From a bacterium (GTDB lineage: Bacteria > Zhuqueibacterota > QNDG01 > JAGLOF01): a DNA stretch of 54,322 nt. The translations under genes were made by a program, and so were the position numbers. Position 1 is the first letter of the stretch. Each line of letters starts with the position of its first letter. This document shows positions 15,996 through 24,823 of this stretch, piece by piece. The notes below the pieces were generated by a model. That model had not been told where the DNA came from. It did not search any database and saw only the letters and a list, made by a program, of their open reading frames with translations. The DNA lies in NCBI GenBank assembly GCA_023139105.1, contig JAGLOF010000025.1, positions 1-54,322 on the forward strand, given 5' to 3'.

Positions 15996-16997
15996 GTGAA
16001 TAAAAATGTTTTTTTCTTGTTCTTTGGATGTATTCTGTTGCAGTCTTGTGCAAATTCGGATAAGGCACGATTTGATCCGTTTGCATTGCCACCGGGTGAT
16101 CATCCGCAGTTTTTTGCAGAAGGTAAAATTTGTACACGTCACCATGAACACAGTGCGCCCAGTATATCTCCCAACGGTGATGCAATCTACTGGTCTGCTT
16201 TTCTGGCACCACTTCAATCCGATGCACCTCCAGTCATACTCTTTACAGAAAAAGTAAATGGACATTGGACCAATCCGGAAGTGGCCTCTTTCTCCGGTCA
16301 GTTTCGGGATAATGGCCCGGTATTTACTCCCGATGGTAAGCAGATTTACTTTTACTCCAATCGCCCTAAAGTGCCCGGTGATTCTACGGGTGATTGGGAC
16401 ATCTGGATTGTGGATAAATCCGATGTAGGTTGGAGCGAACCCTATAATTTGGGTGAACCGATAAACGGACCGGGGTTTCAGGGCCATCATTCTTTCGCCA
16501 ACGATGGGACACTCTATTTTCTGGCTACGGCTGAAGGCTACTTTCGAGATGTAGCTGTATGTCGTTCCCGAAAAGTAAATGGCCAATATCAAACTCCGGA
16601 AATCCTGCCCAAGACCATTAATTTTGACGGAGCCTTTAAGTGGTGCCCCTTTATTGCACCCGATGAATCCTACCTGTTGATCTCTGGGTACCAGGATGGC
16701 GGTCTGGGTGCCGGTGATATTTATGTGTTTTTCAGAAATAGCGATGATACATGGTCCGCACCCGTCAACCTGGGGTCCACGGTCAATTCAAATGATAATG
16801 ATCGTTTTCCTGCAATCTCGTATAATGGTAAATATCTTTTTTTTACTAGCAAGCGCACACATCTAAAACGTGAGTTTGATCGACCTCAGAATCATGTTGA
16901 ACTGATGACTCAATATAATAATCCCGGAAATGGATTAACCGATATATACTGGATGGATTCAGCTCTGATTGATTCACTTAGATTGTCTTATAAATAA
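15996..16997 (+). CDS. PD40-type beta-propeller lipoprotein
   Basis: This predicted lipoprotein (333 residues) has a hydrophobic signal ending LLQSC. The body is a series of TolB-like PD40 blades with the pattern 'P.fspDGk.iyF.S.R', for example FTPDGKQIYFYSNRP, IAPDESYLLISG and ISYNGKYLFFTSKR. The GTG at 15996 is chosen because a G-run lies 4-5 bases upstream; the ATG at 15984 is an alternative. It is followed nine bases later by a paralogue. Such proteins are often periplasmic sensors or scaffolds; the exact role is unknown. Confidence 0.82.
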   Translation: MNKNVFFLFFGCILLQSCANSDKARFDPFALPPGDHPQFFAEGKICTRHHEHSAPSISPNGDAIYWSAFLAPLQSDAPPVILFTEKVNGHWTNPEVASFSGQFRDNGPVFTPDGKQIYFYSNRPKVPGDSTGDWDIWIVDKSDVGWSEPYNLGEPINGPGFQGHHSFANDGTLYFLATAEGYFRDVAVCRSRKVNGQYQTPEILPKTINFDGAFKWCPFIAPDESYLLISGYQDGGLGAGDIYVFFRNSDDTWSAPVNLGSTVNSNDNDRFPAISYNGKYLFFTSKRTHLKREFDRPQNHVELMTQYNNPGNGLTDIYWMDSALIDSLRLSYK

Positions 16998-17006
16998 GAG
17001 GAAATG

Positions 17007-17912
17007 ATGAATAGACTGGTCTATTGTTTTTATGCGTTGATATTGATAGGGGGTTGTTCAGATAAAAGATCAGATTATATTGGACAGCCGCTTCCCGGAA
17101 CATCGGCCAAAGTTTTTATGCCCGGTTTTATTTCACTGCCCGGTCCAATGGAGTATGCCGGAGTTTTTTCGCCGGATATGAATAGTTTTTACTATAGCCA
17201 TCGTGATTCTGTCAGAAGTGATCAACGTATCTGGTACTCCGTTAAATCAGATACAGGCTGGACCAACCCCGGTCCTGCACTGTTTGCGGCAGATGCCATG
17301 AGTTATGAACCAGTATTTCATCCGGATGGTAAGACGCTTTACTTTGGTTCTCAGCGGTCTTTCCCAGGAAAGCCTGATTCGGCAAGGCTGACATTTTTCT
17401 GGAAAATACAGTTCAATGGCGGACAATGGTCTTCACCTGTTGCCATTGACAGCAGCGTAGGCAATGCTCTTCCCAGTTACATCTCAGTAGCATCTGACGG
17501 ATCCATCTATTTCGGTTCATATATGAAGCATGGTATACAGCGAGCACTCTTCCGAGATGGGTGCTACCAACCTCCTGAACCATTGCCTCCAGTTATAAAT
17601 GACTTGCCCGGAGCAGGACATCCTTTTATTGCTCCAGATCAGTCATATCTGATTTTTGATGCCCGAGTCGGACCGGACCACCAGGGAGCTTTTGATTTGT
17701 ATATAAGTTTTTGTTCAAATAATGATGAATGGACACAGCCGATTAACCTGGGAGCAGCCATTAATACTCCCGCTGCAGAACTCTGCGCATCTGTAACGCC
17801 TGACGGTAAAGCAATTCTGTTTAACCTGTCAACATATACTGAAGGAGATTTGTATTGGATTAGTGCAGATCTGATAGAGACTCTTCGTAAAAAGGTTCGA
17901 AGTGGAGATTAG
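17007..17912 (+). CDS. PD40-type beta-propeller lipoprotein, paralogue
   Basis: A second propeller lipoprotein (301 residues) is related to the preceding gene, with lipobox LIGGC and blades such as FHPDGKTLYFGSQR, IAPDQSYLIFDAR and VTPDGKAILFN. AAGAGG supports the ATG at 17007 over that at 17004. Both end alike (DLYWISADLIETLRK here, DIYWMDSALIDSLRL upstream), which supports tandem duplication. Same operon as the gene before it. Function unknown. Confidence 0.82.
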   Translation: MNRLVYCFYALILIGGCSDKRSDYIGQPLPGTSAKVFMPGFISLPGPMEYAGVFSPDMNSFYYSHRDSVRSDQRIWYSVKSDTGWTNPGPALFAADAMSYEPVFHPDGKTLYFGSQRSFPGKPDSARLTFFWKIQFNGGQWSSPVAIDSSVGNALPSYISVASDGSIYFGSYMKHGIQRALFRDGCYQPPEPLPPVINDLPGAGHPFIAPDQSYLIFDARVGPDHQGAFDLYISFCSNNDEWTQPINLGAAINTPAAELCASVTPDGKAILFNLSTYTEGDLYWISADLIETLRKKVRSGD

Positions 17913-17915
17913 TAC

Positions 17916-18017
17916 ATGATTAAAAAAATATTACTGACAGCATTTGTTCTACTGGCCTGTACAGATGTAAACAATATATGTAGATACCCGTATAAAGTTT
18001 TGTGTTTACGTATGTGA
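17916..18017 (+). CDS. 33-residue lipoprotein leader ORF (possible gene remnant)
   Basis: Immediately after the second propeller gene, TGGAG (17902-17906) precedes an ATG opening a 33-codon frame. Its start, MIKKILLTAFVLLAC, is a near-perfect lipoprotein signal with lipobox LLAC; the frame then stops after about 18 residues. It could encode a very small lipoprotein or, more likely, be the 5' stub of a third gene of the tandem array. Confidence 0.45.
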   Translation: MIKKILLTAFVLLACTDVNNICRYPYKVLCLRM

Positions 18018-18087
18018 AACATATTGTCAAAGGATAAGTTATGGGCATATTTAAATTTTATAAATTATTTAATTTGAGGCAGCAGTA

Positions 18088-20325
18088 ATGAAGTATCTGA
18101 TAAAAAAATGTATTTACACTTTGTTGATTTTAATATTTGTAGTTCCGTCTTTTAGTGAAGAGGTTCCGGCAAATACCAAATTTATTCTAAATATCAAACA
18201 TATTGACAGGCCAATCGGGCTCTCTGGCAGGTTAGATGATCCCCGGTGGAGGCAGGCAGTTCCCATAGAAATTAATTATGAGATAACACCGGGTGAGAAT
18301 ACTCAGGCATCTCAGTCAACAGAAGTCTATGCTTTAATTGATGATGAACACATATATTTTGGATTTAATTGTTATGATTCAGAGCCAGGTCAGATCCGGG
18401 CGAATCTGAGTGACAGAGATCGCATTTTTCAGGATGACTATGTTATCATCGCCCTGGATACATATGGAGATTATCAGAAAGCCTATGAATTTGCAGTAAA
18501 TCCCTTTGGCGTGCAAGGGGATTTACTCGCATCAGGCAATAATGAAGATATAAATTTTAATGCTATTTGGGAGTCTGCTGCGGCCATAAATGAATCCGGT
18601 TGGACTGCTGAGATGAAAATTCCATTAAAAAGCATACGCTTTCCCAACAAGGAGACGCAGAACTGGGCAATCAATATAATACGCACACTGCCAAGAAGCA
18701 GTAGAATTCAGGTCTCATGGATACCGTTTGACAGGAGCATACCCGGTATATTGACCCAGGCAGGTAGAATAGATGGTGTGCGCAATATCCAATCAAGTGG
18801 AGGCCTTGAGCTGCTGCCATATGCAATAGGCCAGCAGAATGGATATCTGAGAGATATGGGTAATCCGGAATCCGGTATGAAAAATGATAATATTAAAGGT
18901 AGATTTGGTTTGGGTTTTAGATACATGCCCAGCTCAAACTTTTCTTTAGATGCTGTGTTGAATCCTGATTTTAGTCAGATTGAATCCGATGCTGCTCGGA
19001 TCAGCGTAAATACTACTTTTGCAATTTTTTACCCTGAAAAACGTCCATTCTTCCTTCAGGGACGTGAATTACTACAGACACCTATATATTATTCAAGATC
19101 TATTAATGATCCCCTGACAGCAGGAAGAATTATTGGTAAAAACGGGGCATTATCATATATGCTACTAAGTGCTTATGACCGCAATACAGTCTTAATGATT
19201 CCGGGGCAGGAAGAGAGTAATACAGTCGCCTCATCATTAAAGTCTATGGCAAATATCGGGCGACTGCGTTATGACCTTGGTGATGGCTCGTATGTAGGTG
19301 GTATGATGTTGGCCAGAAATATATCTGATGCACATAATTATGTCCTGGGATTTGACTGGAATTACAAGTTCTGGAAAAATTGGCTTTTTAATGGTGAAGC
19401 TTTCCTCTCTGAAACTCGTGAGTTGGATGATCCCGAACTCTTTGGTTCAGAAAGAGAATTTGGTAATAGTGGTAAAACTGCCGCTTTTAACGGAGAAGAA
19501 TACAGTGGCAGTGGAATACATCTTATCCTTTCGCGTAATGGTCGGAATTATGGTTTCATGGCATTGTATAATGACTTTACACCGACATTTCAATCATATA
19601 ACGGGTTATTGAGTAATGTTGATTTTCGTGAATATATGATTCATAACACTTATACGTTTTATTTAACAAACTCATTCATCGAACGCGGAACGATTCAATT
19701 AACGAATCGCTCCCGATACAGTCGTGAGGGTATGAAAAGAGAAGATATAATGCGACCGGGCCTGTCGCTTATGTTGAAAGGGCAAACCAGAATAAATCTA
19801 TCATACCTTCTGCGTAATGATGAAAGGTTCCGGAATGTATATTTTAAAGATATATGCCGTGTAAATTTTCGTATCAATTCAAGTCCGATCAGCATGCTTT
19901 CCTTTGGTTTTAGCGCTGATTTTGGGAAATTCATTTACCGTATAAACAGTCCTCTAACCGGTAAAGGTTTCAATCTTAATGCCAATATCCAAATAATGCC
20001 CAGATCAAATATCAATTTTCAGCTATCATTTTCCAGGGCACGTCTTGTAGACAATGTCTCTGATGATCTATTTTATGACGGCAATATTTATCGTGGTGTA
20101 GCCATATATCAGTTCTCGGCCAAAGCGTTTTTCAGAACAATTGTTGAGTATAATTCTTTTGCTCGCTCATGGAATATTTATCCTTTGTTTAATTATAAAG
20201 CAAGTGCATTCACAACTTTCTATGCCGGTGTCTCCAATGATATAATGAATTACGGTGATCCGTTCGGGTTGAGGACTACAAACAGGCAATTTTTTGTGAA
20301 GATGCAGTATCTGATTCAAAAGTAG
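18088..20325 (+). CDS. DUF5916 outer-membrane protein with CBM9-like domain
   Basis: This 745-residue exported protein has a signal peptide (about 1-23), then a carbohydrate-binding family 9-like domain (about 38-210: GLSGRLDDPRWRQAVPI, DDYVIIALDTYGD, MKIPLKSIRFP). A large DUF5916 region (about 235-745) follows, with NPDFSQIESDAARISVNTTF and FYPEKRPFFLQGREL, rich in alternating strands and predicted to form an outer-membrane barrel. It is typical of FCB genomes. GAGG lies 10 bases before the ATG. The two propeller genes upstream may be co-expressed. The substrate is unknown. Confidence 0.88.
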   Translation: MKYLIKKCIYTLLILIFVVPSFSEEVPANTKFILNIKHIDRPIGLSGRLDDPRWRQAVPIEINYEITPGENTQASQSTEVYALIDDEHIYFGFNCYDSEPGQIRANLSDRDRIFQDDYVIIALDTYGDYQKAYEFAVNPFGVQGDLLASGNNEDINFNAIWESAAAINESGWTAEMKIPLKSIRFPNKETQNWAINIIRTLPRSSRIQVSWIPFDRSIPGILTQAGRIDGVRNIQSSGGLELLPYAIGQQNGYLRDMGNPESGMKNDNIKGRFGLGFRYMPSSNFSLDAVLNPDFSQIESDAARISVNTTFAIFYPEKRPFFLQGRELLQTPIYYSRSINDPLTAGRIIGKNGALSYMLLSAYDRNTVLMIPGQEESNTVASSLKSMANIGRLRYDLGDGSYVGGMMLARNISDAHNYVLGFDWNYKFWKNWLFNGEAFLSETRELDDPELFGSEREFGNSGKTAAFNGEEYSGSGIHLILSRNGRNYGFMALYNDFTPTFQSYNGLLSNVDFREYMIHNTYTFYLTNSFIERGTIQLTNRSRYSREGMKREDIMRPGLSLMLKGQTRINLSYLLRNDERFRNVYFKDICRVNFRINSSPISMLSFGFSADFGKFIYRINSPLTGKGFNLNANIQIMPRSNINFQLSFSRARLVDNVSDDLFYDGNIYRGVAIYQFSAKAFFRTIVEYNSFARSWNIYPLFNYKASAFTTFYAGVSNDIMNYGDPFGLRTTNRQFFVKMQYLIQK

Positions 20326-20439
20326 TATAATAAAAAATAATCGTCTCTCAGCGGGCTTCATCTAAGTTTGCAAGTTGCGAAACCTTTTGTGATAACGTAT
20401 ATTCTTTTCATTGAGTGTACTATAAATTAAAAGGTTCAT

Positions 20440-21867
20440 ATGTCTGCAATAAAAGAGAAGCCCGTCATTCTTATTGTCGATGATCAACCAGAGGTTCTCA
20501 ACTCGCTGGAGAGGCTCTTTAAAATAAAATTTTGTGTGATGCGTGCATCTCGCGGAGAAGAGGCACTGGCAATTTTAGATACACAAGAAGTTGCAGTAAT
20601 TCTCACTGATCAGAAGATGCCGCAAATGACCGGTGTTCAGATGTTAGTTCGGTCTATGATTATTCGGCCGCACGCTGTCCGTATTTTAATTACTGCCTAT
20701 GCAGATATCCATGCCTCGATCTCTGCTGTTAATGAAGGCCAGATTTTCTATTATATCTCCAAGCCCTGGGAGCCTGATCAGCTTATGCTGATAGTGGAGA
20801 GGGCGGCTGAGCGATACCGCCTGGAAGTGGAGAACAGAAGTTTGATGCAGGCACTTAAGGACGCTAAAGTCAATCTGGAGAATGAGAATACCGCTCTGCG
20901 TCATACGCTGGCAAAAACAATTAATTTTGATGATTTTATCGGAAACAGCCCCAAGATGATGACAGTATTCAAACTGGCATCCAAGGTGCTTCATAGCAAT
21001 GTGGCGGTGATGATTACCGGTGAGACCGGTACAGGCAAGGAACTGCTTGCCAAGGCCATCCATGCGGGATCTGATCGTAATAAGGCTCTTTTGGTCACTC
21101 AAAATTGTGGTGCTTTGCCTGATTCTCTACTGGAGAGTGAACTCTTCGGGCATGTAAAGGGCTCTTTCACCGGGGCCATATCAAATAAAAAGGGGCTCTT
21201 TGAGCTTGCAGACGGTGGTACAATTTTTCTCGATGAAGTTGGTGATACATCGCCTGCCATGCAATTGCGTCTTTTACGTGTCTTACAAGAGGGTGAGATA
21301 AGGCCGGTTGGAGCAGAAATCAGCCGACGTGTAGATATACGAGTAATTGCAGCAACACATAGAAATTTGGAAGAAGAAGTTAAAGCCGGTCGTTTTAGAG
21401 AAGATCTCTTTTACAGGCTGAATGTCTTTCCTATTCATCTGCCCCCGCTTCGTGAACGCAGGGAAGATATTTCTGAACTTGCCATGTTTTTCCTGGACAA
21501 GTTTTCAAAGAAGGCAAAAAAGACCCTCAGTTCTATTAGTGATGATGCTATGAAATTACTGTTCCGTGCACCATGGCCTGGCAATATTCGTGAGCTTGAG
21601 AATGAAATAGAACGAGCAGTGACCCTTGCAGAGGATGGACAATTGCTGTCTTCTGATTTATTGAGTCAGCGTCTGTTTAATGAGACTGCCGAATCACCGG
21701 ATGTGGTGGAAGGCCCATTAAAATTACAGGTAGAATCTCTTGAAAAACGTCTTATCGGTGATGCGCTTCTGTCGACCGGGGGCAATATTTTAAAGGCAGC
21801 AGAGATATTGGGCCTCAGTCGTCCGGGTCTACATAAAAAGTTAGATCGTTACAAGTTGCACCCGTGA
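20440..21867 (+). CDS. Sigma-54-dependent response regulator (NtrC type)
   Basis: This 475-residue regulator has a receiver domain (about 8-125) with phosphorylatable D57 in TDQKMPQMTG and the Lys of SKPWEP; a coiled linker; an AAA+ domain (about 165-405) with Walker A GETGTGKE (194-201), the sigma-54 contact loop GSFTGA (241-246) and FLDEVGD; and a Fis-type helix-turn-helix at the end (NILKAAEILGLSRPGLHKKL). All catalytic elements are intact. AAAGG precedes the ATG. No kinase is adjacent. A tandem palindrome and a sigma-54-type promoter lie directly downstream, so it probably activates the next gene. Confidence 0.95.
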   Translation: MSAIKEKPVILIVDDQPEVLNSLERLFKIKFCVMRASRGEEALAILDTQEVAVILTDQKMPQMTGVQMLVRSMIIRPHAVRILITAYADIHASISAVNEGQIFYYISKPWEPDQLMLIVERAAERYRLEVENRSLMQALKDAKVNLENENTALRHTLAKTINFDDFIGNSPKMMTVFKLASKVLHSNVAVMITGETGTGKELLAKAIHAGSDRNKALLVTQNCGALPDSLLESELFGHVKGSFTGAISNKKGLFELADGGTIFLDEVGDTSPAMQLRLLRVLQEGEIRPVGAEISRRVDIRVIAATHRNLEEEVKAGRFREDLFYRLNVFPIHLPPLRERREDISELAMFFLDKFSKKAKKTLSSISDDAMKLLFRAPWPGNIRELENEIERAVTLAEDGQLLSSDLLSQRLFNETAESPDVVEGPLKLQVESLEKRLIGDALLSTGGNILKAAEILGLSRPGLHKKLDRYKLHP

Positions 21868-21910
21868 TATTGTAAACATCGTTTACAATATACTGTAAAC
21901 AATGTTTACA
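21868..21910 (+). promoter_or_regulatory. Two tandem palindromes, likely activator-binding sites
   Basis: Site 1: TATTGTAAAC (21868-21877), 3 bases, GTTTACAATA (21881-21890), perfect 10-bp arms. Site 2: TGTAAAC (21894-21900), 3 bases, GTTTACA (21904-21910). Both share TGTAAAC-N3-GTTTACA and are centred 23 bases apart, about two DNA turns. They lie about 120 and 143 bases before the predicted start of the downstream sigma-54 transcript, the normal place for NtrC-type enhancers. Site 1 begins one base after the regulator's stop codon. No T-tract, so not a terminator. Confidence 0.6.
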
Positions 21911-21995
21911 ATGTGTACGATCCCGATAGGCATCATTATGTTTATACCTTTTATAACTCCTTTAAAAACAATGAAATTTAACGATCTCTCATTTT

Positions 21996-22011
21996 TGGCA
22001 CAAGCTTTGTA
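21996..22011 (+). promoter_or_regulatory. Sigma-54-type promoter
   Basis: TGGCACAAGCTTTGTA matches the -24/-12 consensus TGGCAC-N5-TTGC with correct spacing (GG 21997-21998, G of the -12 at 22009). The only fault is T for C in the -12 GC. Predicted start near 22022 gives a leader of about 29 bases to the ATG at 22051, with its GGAGG site. Confidence 0.6.
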
Positions 22012-22050
22012 GTCACTATGATGAGAATAAGTTTAATTTGGAGGTTTATC

Positions 22051-23247
22051 ATGTCTAAAAGAATGGTGTTATTTGTCCTGGTTATTATGGCTTTATCCAT
22101 AATGGTCAGTGGATGTTATACTAGTTTTGCAACCACGCGGCGCGTAAAGAGAGTGGATATTGTAGAAGATGGTGAGGTGGGTGAAGATAATTTCATAGAT
22201 GAAGAGTATGTTGATGATGGCGAAGTGGATTTTGAAGAAGCGATTGAAGATCATGATGTCATTTTAGTGTATGGCAATTCTGACCCCTGGTATTGGGATT
22301 ATGATCCCTGGATGTACGCCACGGTATATACACCAGGGTCATATTATTATAATCGCCTTCGTTGGGGTGCATATTGGGGTTGGGACATGTGCTGGTCTCC
22401 ATGGACGAGTCACTATTACGGATACTATCGACCCTGGTATCATCATGGATGTTTGTATAATAATTGGTATGTTTATGATTACTATCATCACAATCATCAC
22501 TATTATAATGATTATTATGGTGGAAATTATACGACATACAGCAATAACAGCAGACGCAGTTTTGGCCGCAGGCGCTCAACACTGGCTTCGGGAAGCATGA
22601 GCAGCCGCACCAGACTACCTGGCGACAAGAGCAGTTTCAGCGATGTTTCACGGCGAAGATCATCAATCGCTCGCGGAAACACACGTATCGCCACGCGGCG
22701 TTCATCCGATGCACGAGTTACGGAGAGACGCAGCAGTGTTGGTGCTAACAGCAGCAGCCGTAGGCGCAGATCTGCAGTAGATGCATCAGCAGGCAGCACA
22801 CGGCGCAGTTCTGATTCCAACAGAGCTTCTGTGAGACGCTCAAGCCGTTCTTCATCCGGGAAGAGTGACGGAACAAAGAGCAGATCTTCATCTGTCAGGC
22901 GATCTTCAAGAAGTCAAAACAGCAGCAAGGTGCGGTCATCTTCACGCAGTTCCGGTAAATCAAGGAGCAGGTCCAGCGTTAGCAGATCCAGACGATCAAC
23001 GAGCAAAAGTTCAAGTAAGGTCTCCGGTTCCGGGCGGTCAAAGAGCCGCAAATCGCCCAGTGTCAAAGCAGCAACGCGCAGGAGTTCTTCATCCAGTGCT
23101 CGTTCCGGATCCAGCAGATCGTCAGGATCAGTATCCAGATCTTCATCAGGAAGCCGCAGCTCATCCTCGGGCAGGTCAAGTTCAGGAAGCAGATCATCAT
23201 CCCGATCTTCCGGGCGTTCCTCCTCGAGTTCACGATCCAAACGGTAG
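22051..23247 (+). CDS. Lipoprotein with aromatic core and long Ser/Arg-rich tail
   Basis: This 398-residue predicted lipoprotein has signal and lipobox MVSGC (Cys22). Three zones follow: an acidic stretch (about 27-72, many Asp/Glu), a Tyr/Trp/His-rich zone (about 80-160), and a tail of about 230 residues (165-398) built almost only of Ser and Arg with some Gly and Lys, ending in runs such as GSRSSSSGRSSSGSRSSSRS. The tail is low-complexity and very basic. GGAGG is six bases before the ATG. Similar aromatic plus Ser/Arg/Gly lipoproteins occur in Bacteroidota (often misannotated); function is unknown. It is preceded by a sigma-54-type promoter and enhancer-like palindromes. Confidence 0.85.
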   Translation: MSKRMVLFVLVIMALSIMVSGCYTSFATTRRVKRVDIVEDGEVGEDNFIDEEYVDDGEVDFEEAIEDHDVILVYGNSDPWYWDYDPWMYATVYTPGSYYYNRLRWGAYWGWDMCWSPWTSHYYGYYRPWYHHGCLYNNWYVYDYYHHNHHYYNDYYGGNYTTYSNNSRRSFGRRRSTLASGSMSSRTRLPGDKSSFSDVSRRRSSIARGNTRIATRRSSDARVTERRSSVGANSSSRRRRSAVDASAGSTRRSSDSNRASVRRSSRSSSGKSDGTKSRSSSVRRSSRSQNSSKVRSSSRSSGKSRSRSSVSRSRRSTSKSSSKVSGSGRSKSRKSPSVKAATRRSSSSSARSGSSRSSGSVSRSSSGSRSSSSGRSSSGSRSSSRSSGRSSSSSRSKR

Positions 23248-23321
23248 ATTGAATAGTAGTGCTGAAACTTGCTGCAACAAGTCATTCTAATTAAGACAGA
23301 AACAGGATAAAGGAGAATATC

Positions 23322-24704
23322 ATGAAACGGCTAAATTTGATTTGTTTTCTAATGCTGGGATTAGGTCTGGCAGCAGCCCAGACAACGGAGGAAGCCGTCA
23401 ATATATTGGAAAATAGCGATGGCGCAGGAATCCGGGCTCTGTCTATGGGGCGTGCATTTGTGGGTGTTGCAGATGATTACAGTGCATTGTACTGGAATGC
23501 AGCCGGTCTTTCTCAATTAAAGACCAGTGAGATTGGCGGAGGCTTCAGAACAAATAAATTTAATAATGAAGCAATATTTCAGGGCGAGACCGAAAATGAA
23601 TATGAAAAGTTTTCCCATCTTTCATCTGCGGCATTTGCATATAAATTTCCTACAATACGCGGAGGAATGGGACTGGCCCTGGGCTTCAGGCGTATGAAAG
23701 ATTTTGATGATTTTCTATACTTTAAAGGATTTAACACACAGAGTAATGATCTCTCTTTTGAATTTGAGGATGAAGCAGGTCTTACAGATACATATTATTA
23801 CGATGTGAATACAATGCAATCCGAAGAAGTAAAGATGAGTGGCGGGCTTGGTGCCTGGTCTTTGGGAATAGGTGCTGCAATCTCTCCGAATATGTCTGTA
23901 GGTGCCACCTTCAGCAGGTATACCGGCAAATCCCAGTATGATTTTGCCTTTTATCAGGATGATGTTGATGGTGAATATTTTATTCATCCGGCAGATTTTG
24001 ATGCTTATGAGTATTATGAAACGATTTCAGCGGAATATCGAGGCTATGGTGTTCAAATAGGTGCCTTGATGAATATCAATCCTGACATAAAGCTGGGTGC
24101 GACAATTGATCTGCCAACAACTATCAACGTGAAAGAAATGCATAGTGCAGATGAGATAGTCTACTTTGATAATGATGAATTTATGGAAGCTGACCTGGGC
24201 AATGGCGAGTGGGAATATGATGTTGTATTTCCTGCAAGGTTCTCTGTTGGTGGCGCATTCAATTTACGTTCTTTGATACTCACCGGTTCTGTTCAGTATT
24301 GTGATTGGTCTGGAACGAAATTTAAAGAGCCTGAAGGGGCCGCATACTCTGATGATTATCCTTCATTGCTCGCTGACAACAGGCTGTTTTCCCAAGATTT
24401 CAGAGCAACATTGGCATGGGGCATTGGCGGTGAGCTTCGTATGCCAGGCACTCAGCTTTTGATTAGAGGCGGTTATCATGTAGCCCCTTCACCATTAAAA
24501 GATGCAGATAACTCTCTGGATAAGAAAACCATCAGTGCAGGACTCGGATTCCGGATTGACGGGCAGACAACTCTGGAGGTGGGTATGACACGGACAATGT
24601 TTGACCGCTTTACCTCAGACGGCTGGGCACCCGGCGGTGTTGACGAATCAATTGTTTTGGACAAGATCATGGCAGGTGTAACAATAAAGCTGCCTAACTG
24701 GTAA
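23322..24704 (+). CDS. Outer-membrane barrel protein, OmpP1/FadL-PorV-like
   Basis: This 460-residue outer-membrane protein has a signal peptide (about 1-19, ending GLAAAQ). The mature start GAGIRALSMGRAFVGVADDYSALYWNAAGL is the hallmark of FadL-like transporters and of the related PorV/PorQ group. Repeated amphipathic strands fill the rest. AAAGGAG precedes the ATG. It follows the Ser/Arg lipoprotein by about 75 bases and is followed by a hairpin terminator, so both may share the sigma-54 transcript. Substrate unknown. Confidence 0.88.
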   Translation: MKRLNLICFLMLGLGLAAAQTTEEAVNILENSDGAGIRALSMGRAFVGVADDYSALYWNAAGLSQLKTSEIGGGFRTNKFNNEAIFQGETENEYEKFSHLSSAAFAYKFPTIRGGMGLALGFRRMKDFDDFLYFKGFNTQSNDLSFEFEDEAGLTDTYYYDVNTMQSEEVKMSGGLGAWSLGIGAAISPNMSVGATFSRYTGKSQYDFAFYQDDVDGEYFIHPADFDAYEYYETISAEYRGYGVQIGALMNINPDIKLGATIDLPTTINVKEMHSADEIVYFDNDEFMEADLGNGEWEYDVVFPARFSVGGAFNLRSLILTGSVQYCDWSGTKFKEPEGAAYSDDYPSLLADNRLFSQDFRATLAWGIGGELRMPGTQLLIRGGYHVAPSPLKDADNSLDKKTISAGLGFRIDGQTTLEVGMTRTMFDRFTSDGWAPGGVDESIVLDKIMAGVTIKLPNW

Positions 24705-24735
24705 TAAAATCCCCCTCAATCACTTCATTTTCAAA

Positions 24736-24768
24736 AATCTGCCCGGCCCCCCCGGTGCCGGGCAGATT
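24736..24768 (+). terminator. Strong hairpin, likely terminator
   Basis: A perfect 12-bp stem, AATCTGCCCGGC (24736-24747) / GCCGGGCAGATT (24757-24768), with a 9-base C-rich loop. It lies 32 bases after the barrel gene's stop. The following tract (GCTTCTCTTCCCC) is pyrimidine-rich rather than a clean T-run. Confidence 0.62.
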
Positions 24769-24823
24769 GCTTCTCTTCCCCATGAAGAGGTCACATGCAG
24801 GTAAACCTGAGCTAGGAGGCTTC

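Noticed and set aside
15975..16592. Minus-strand 205-residue frame opposite the first propeller lipoprotein
   Set aside because: It is a mirror of the propeller gene's codon pattern; the plus-strand product has a lipobox and PD40 blades.
21868..21910. Start of a CRISPR-like array
   Set aside because: Only two unequal palindromes 23 bases apart, without spacers of regular length and without cas genes.
22865..23290. Long open frames on both strands over the Ser/Arg tail (also 22914-23285 minus, 22527-22820 minus, 22271-22600 plus)
   Set aside because: They are shadows of the biased Ser/Arg and Tyr/His codons; they have low-complexity products, no ribosome sites and lie wholly inside a better gene.
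24755..24823. Upstream extension of the exported protein at 24824
   Set aside because: The extension runs through the terminator stem and would hide the signal peptide; AGGAGG supports 24824.
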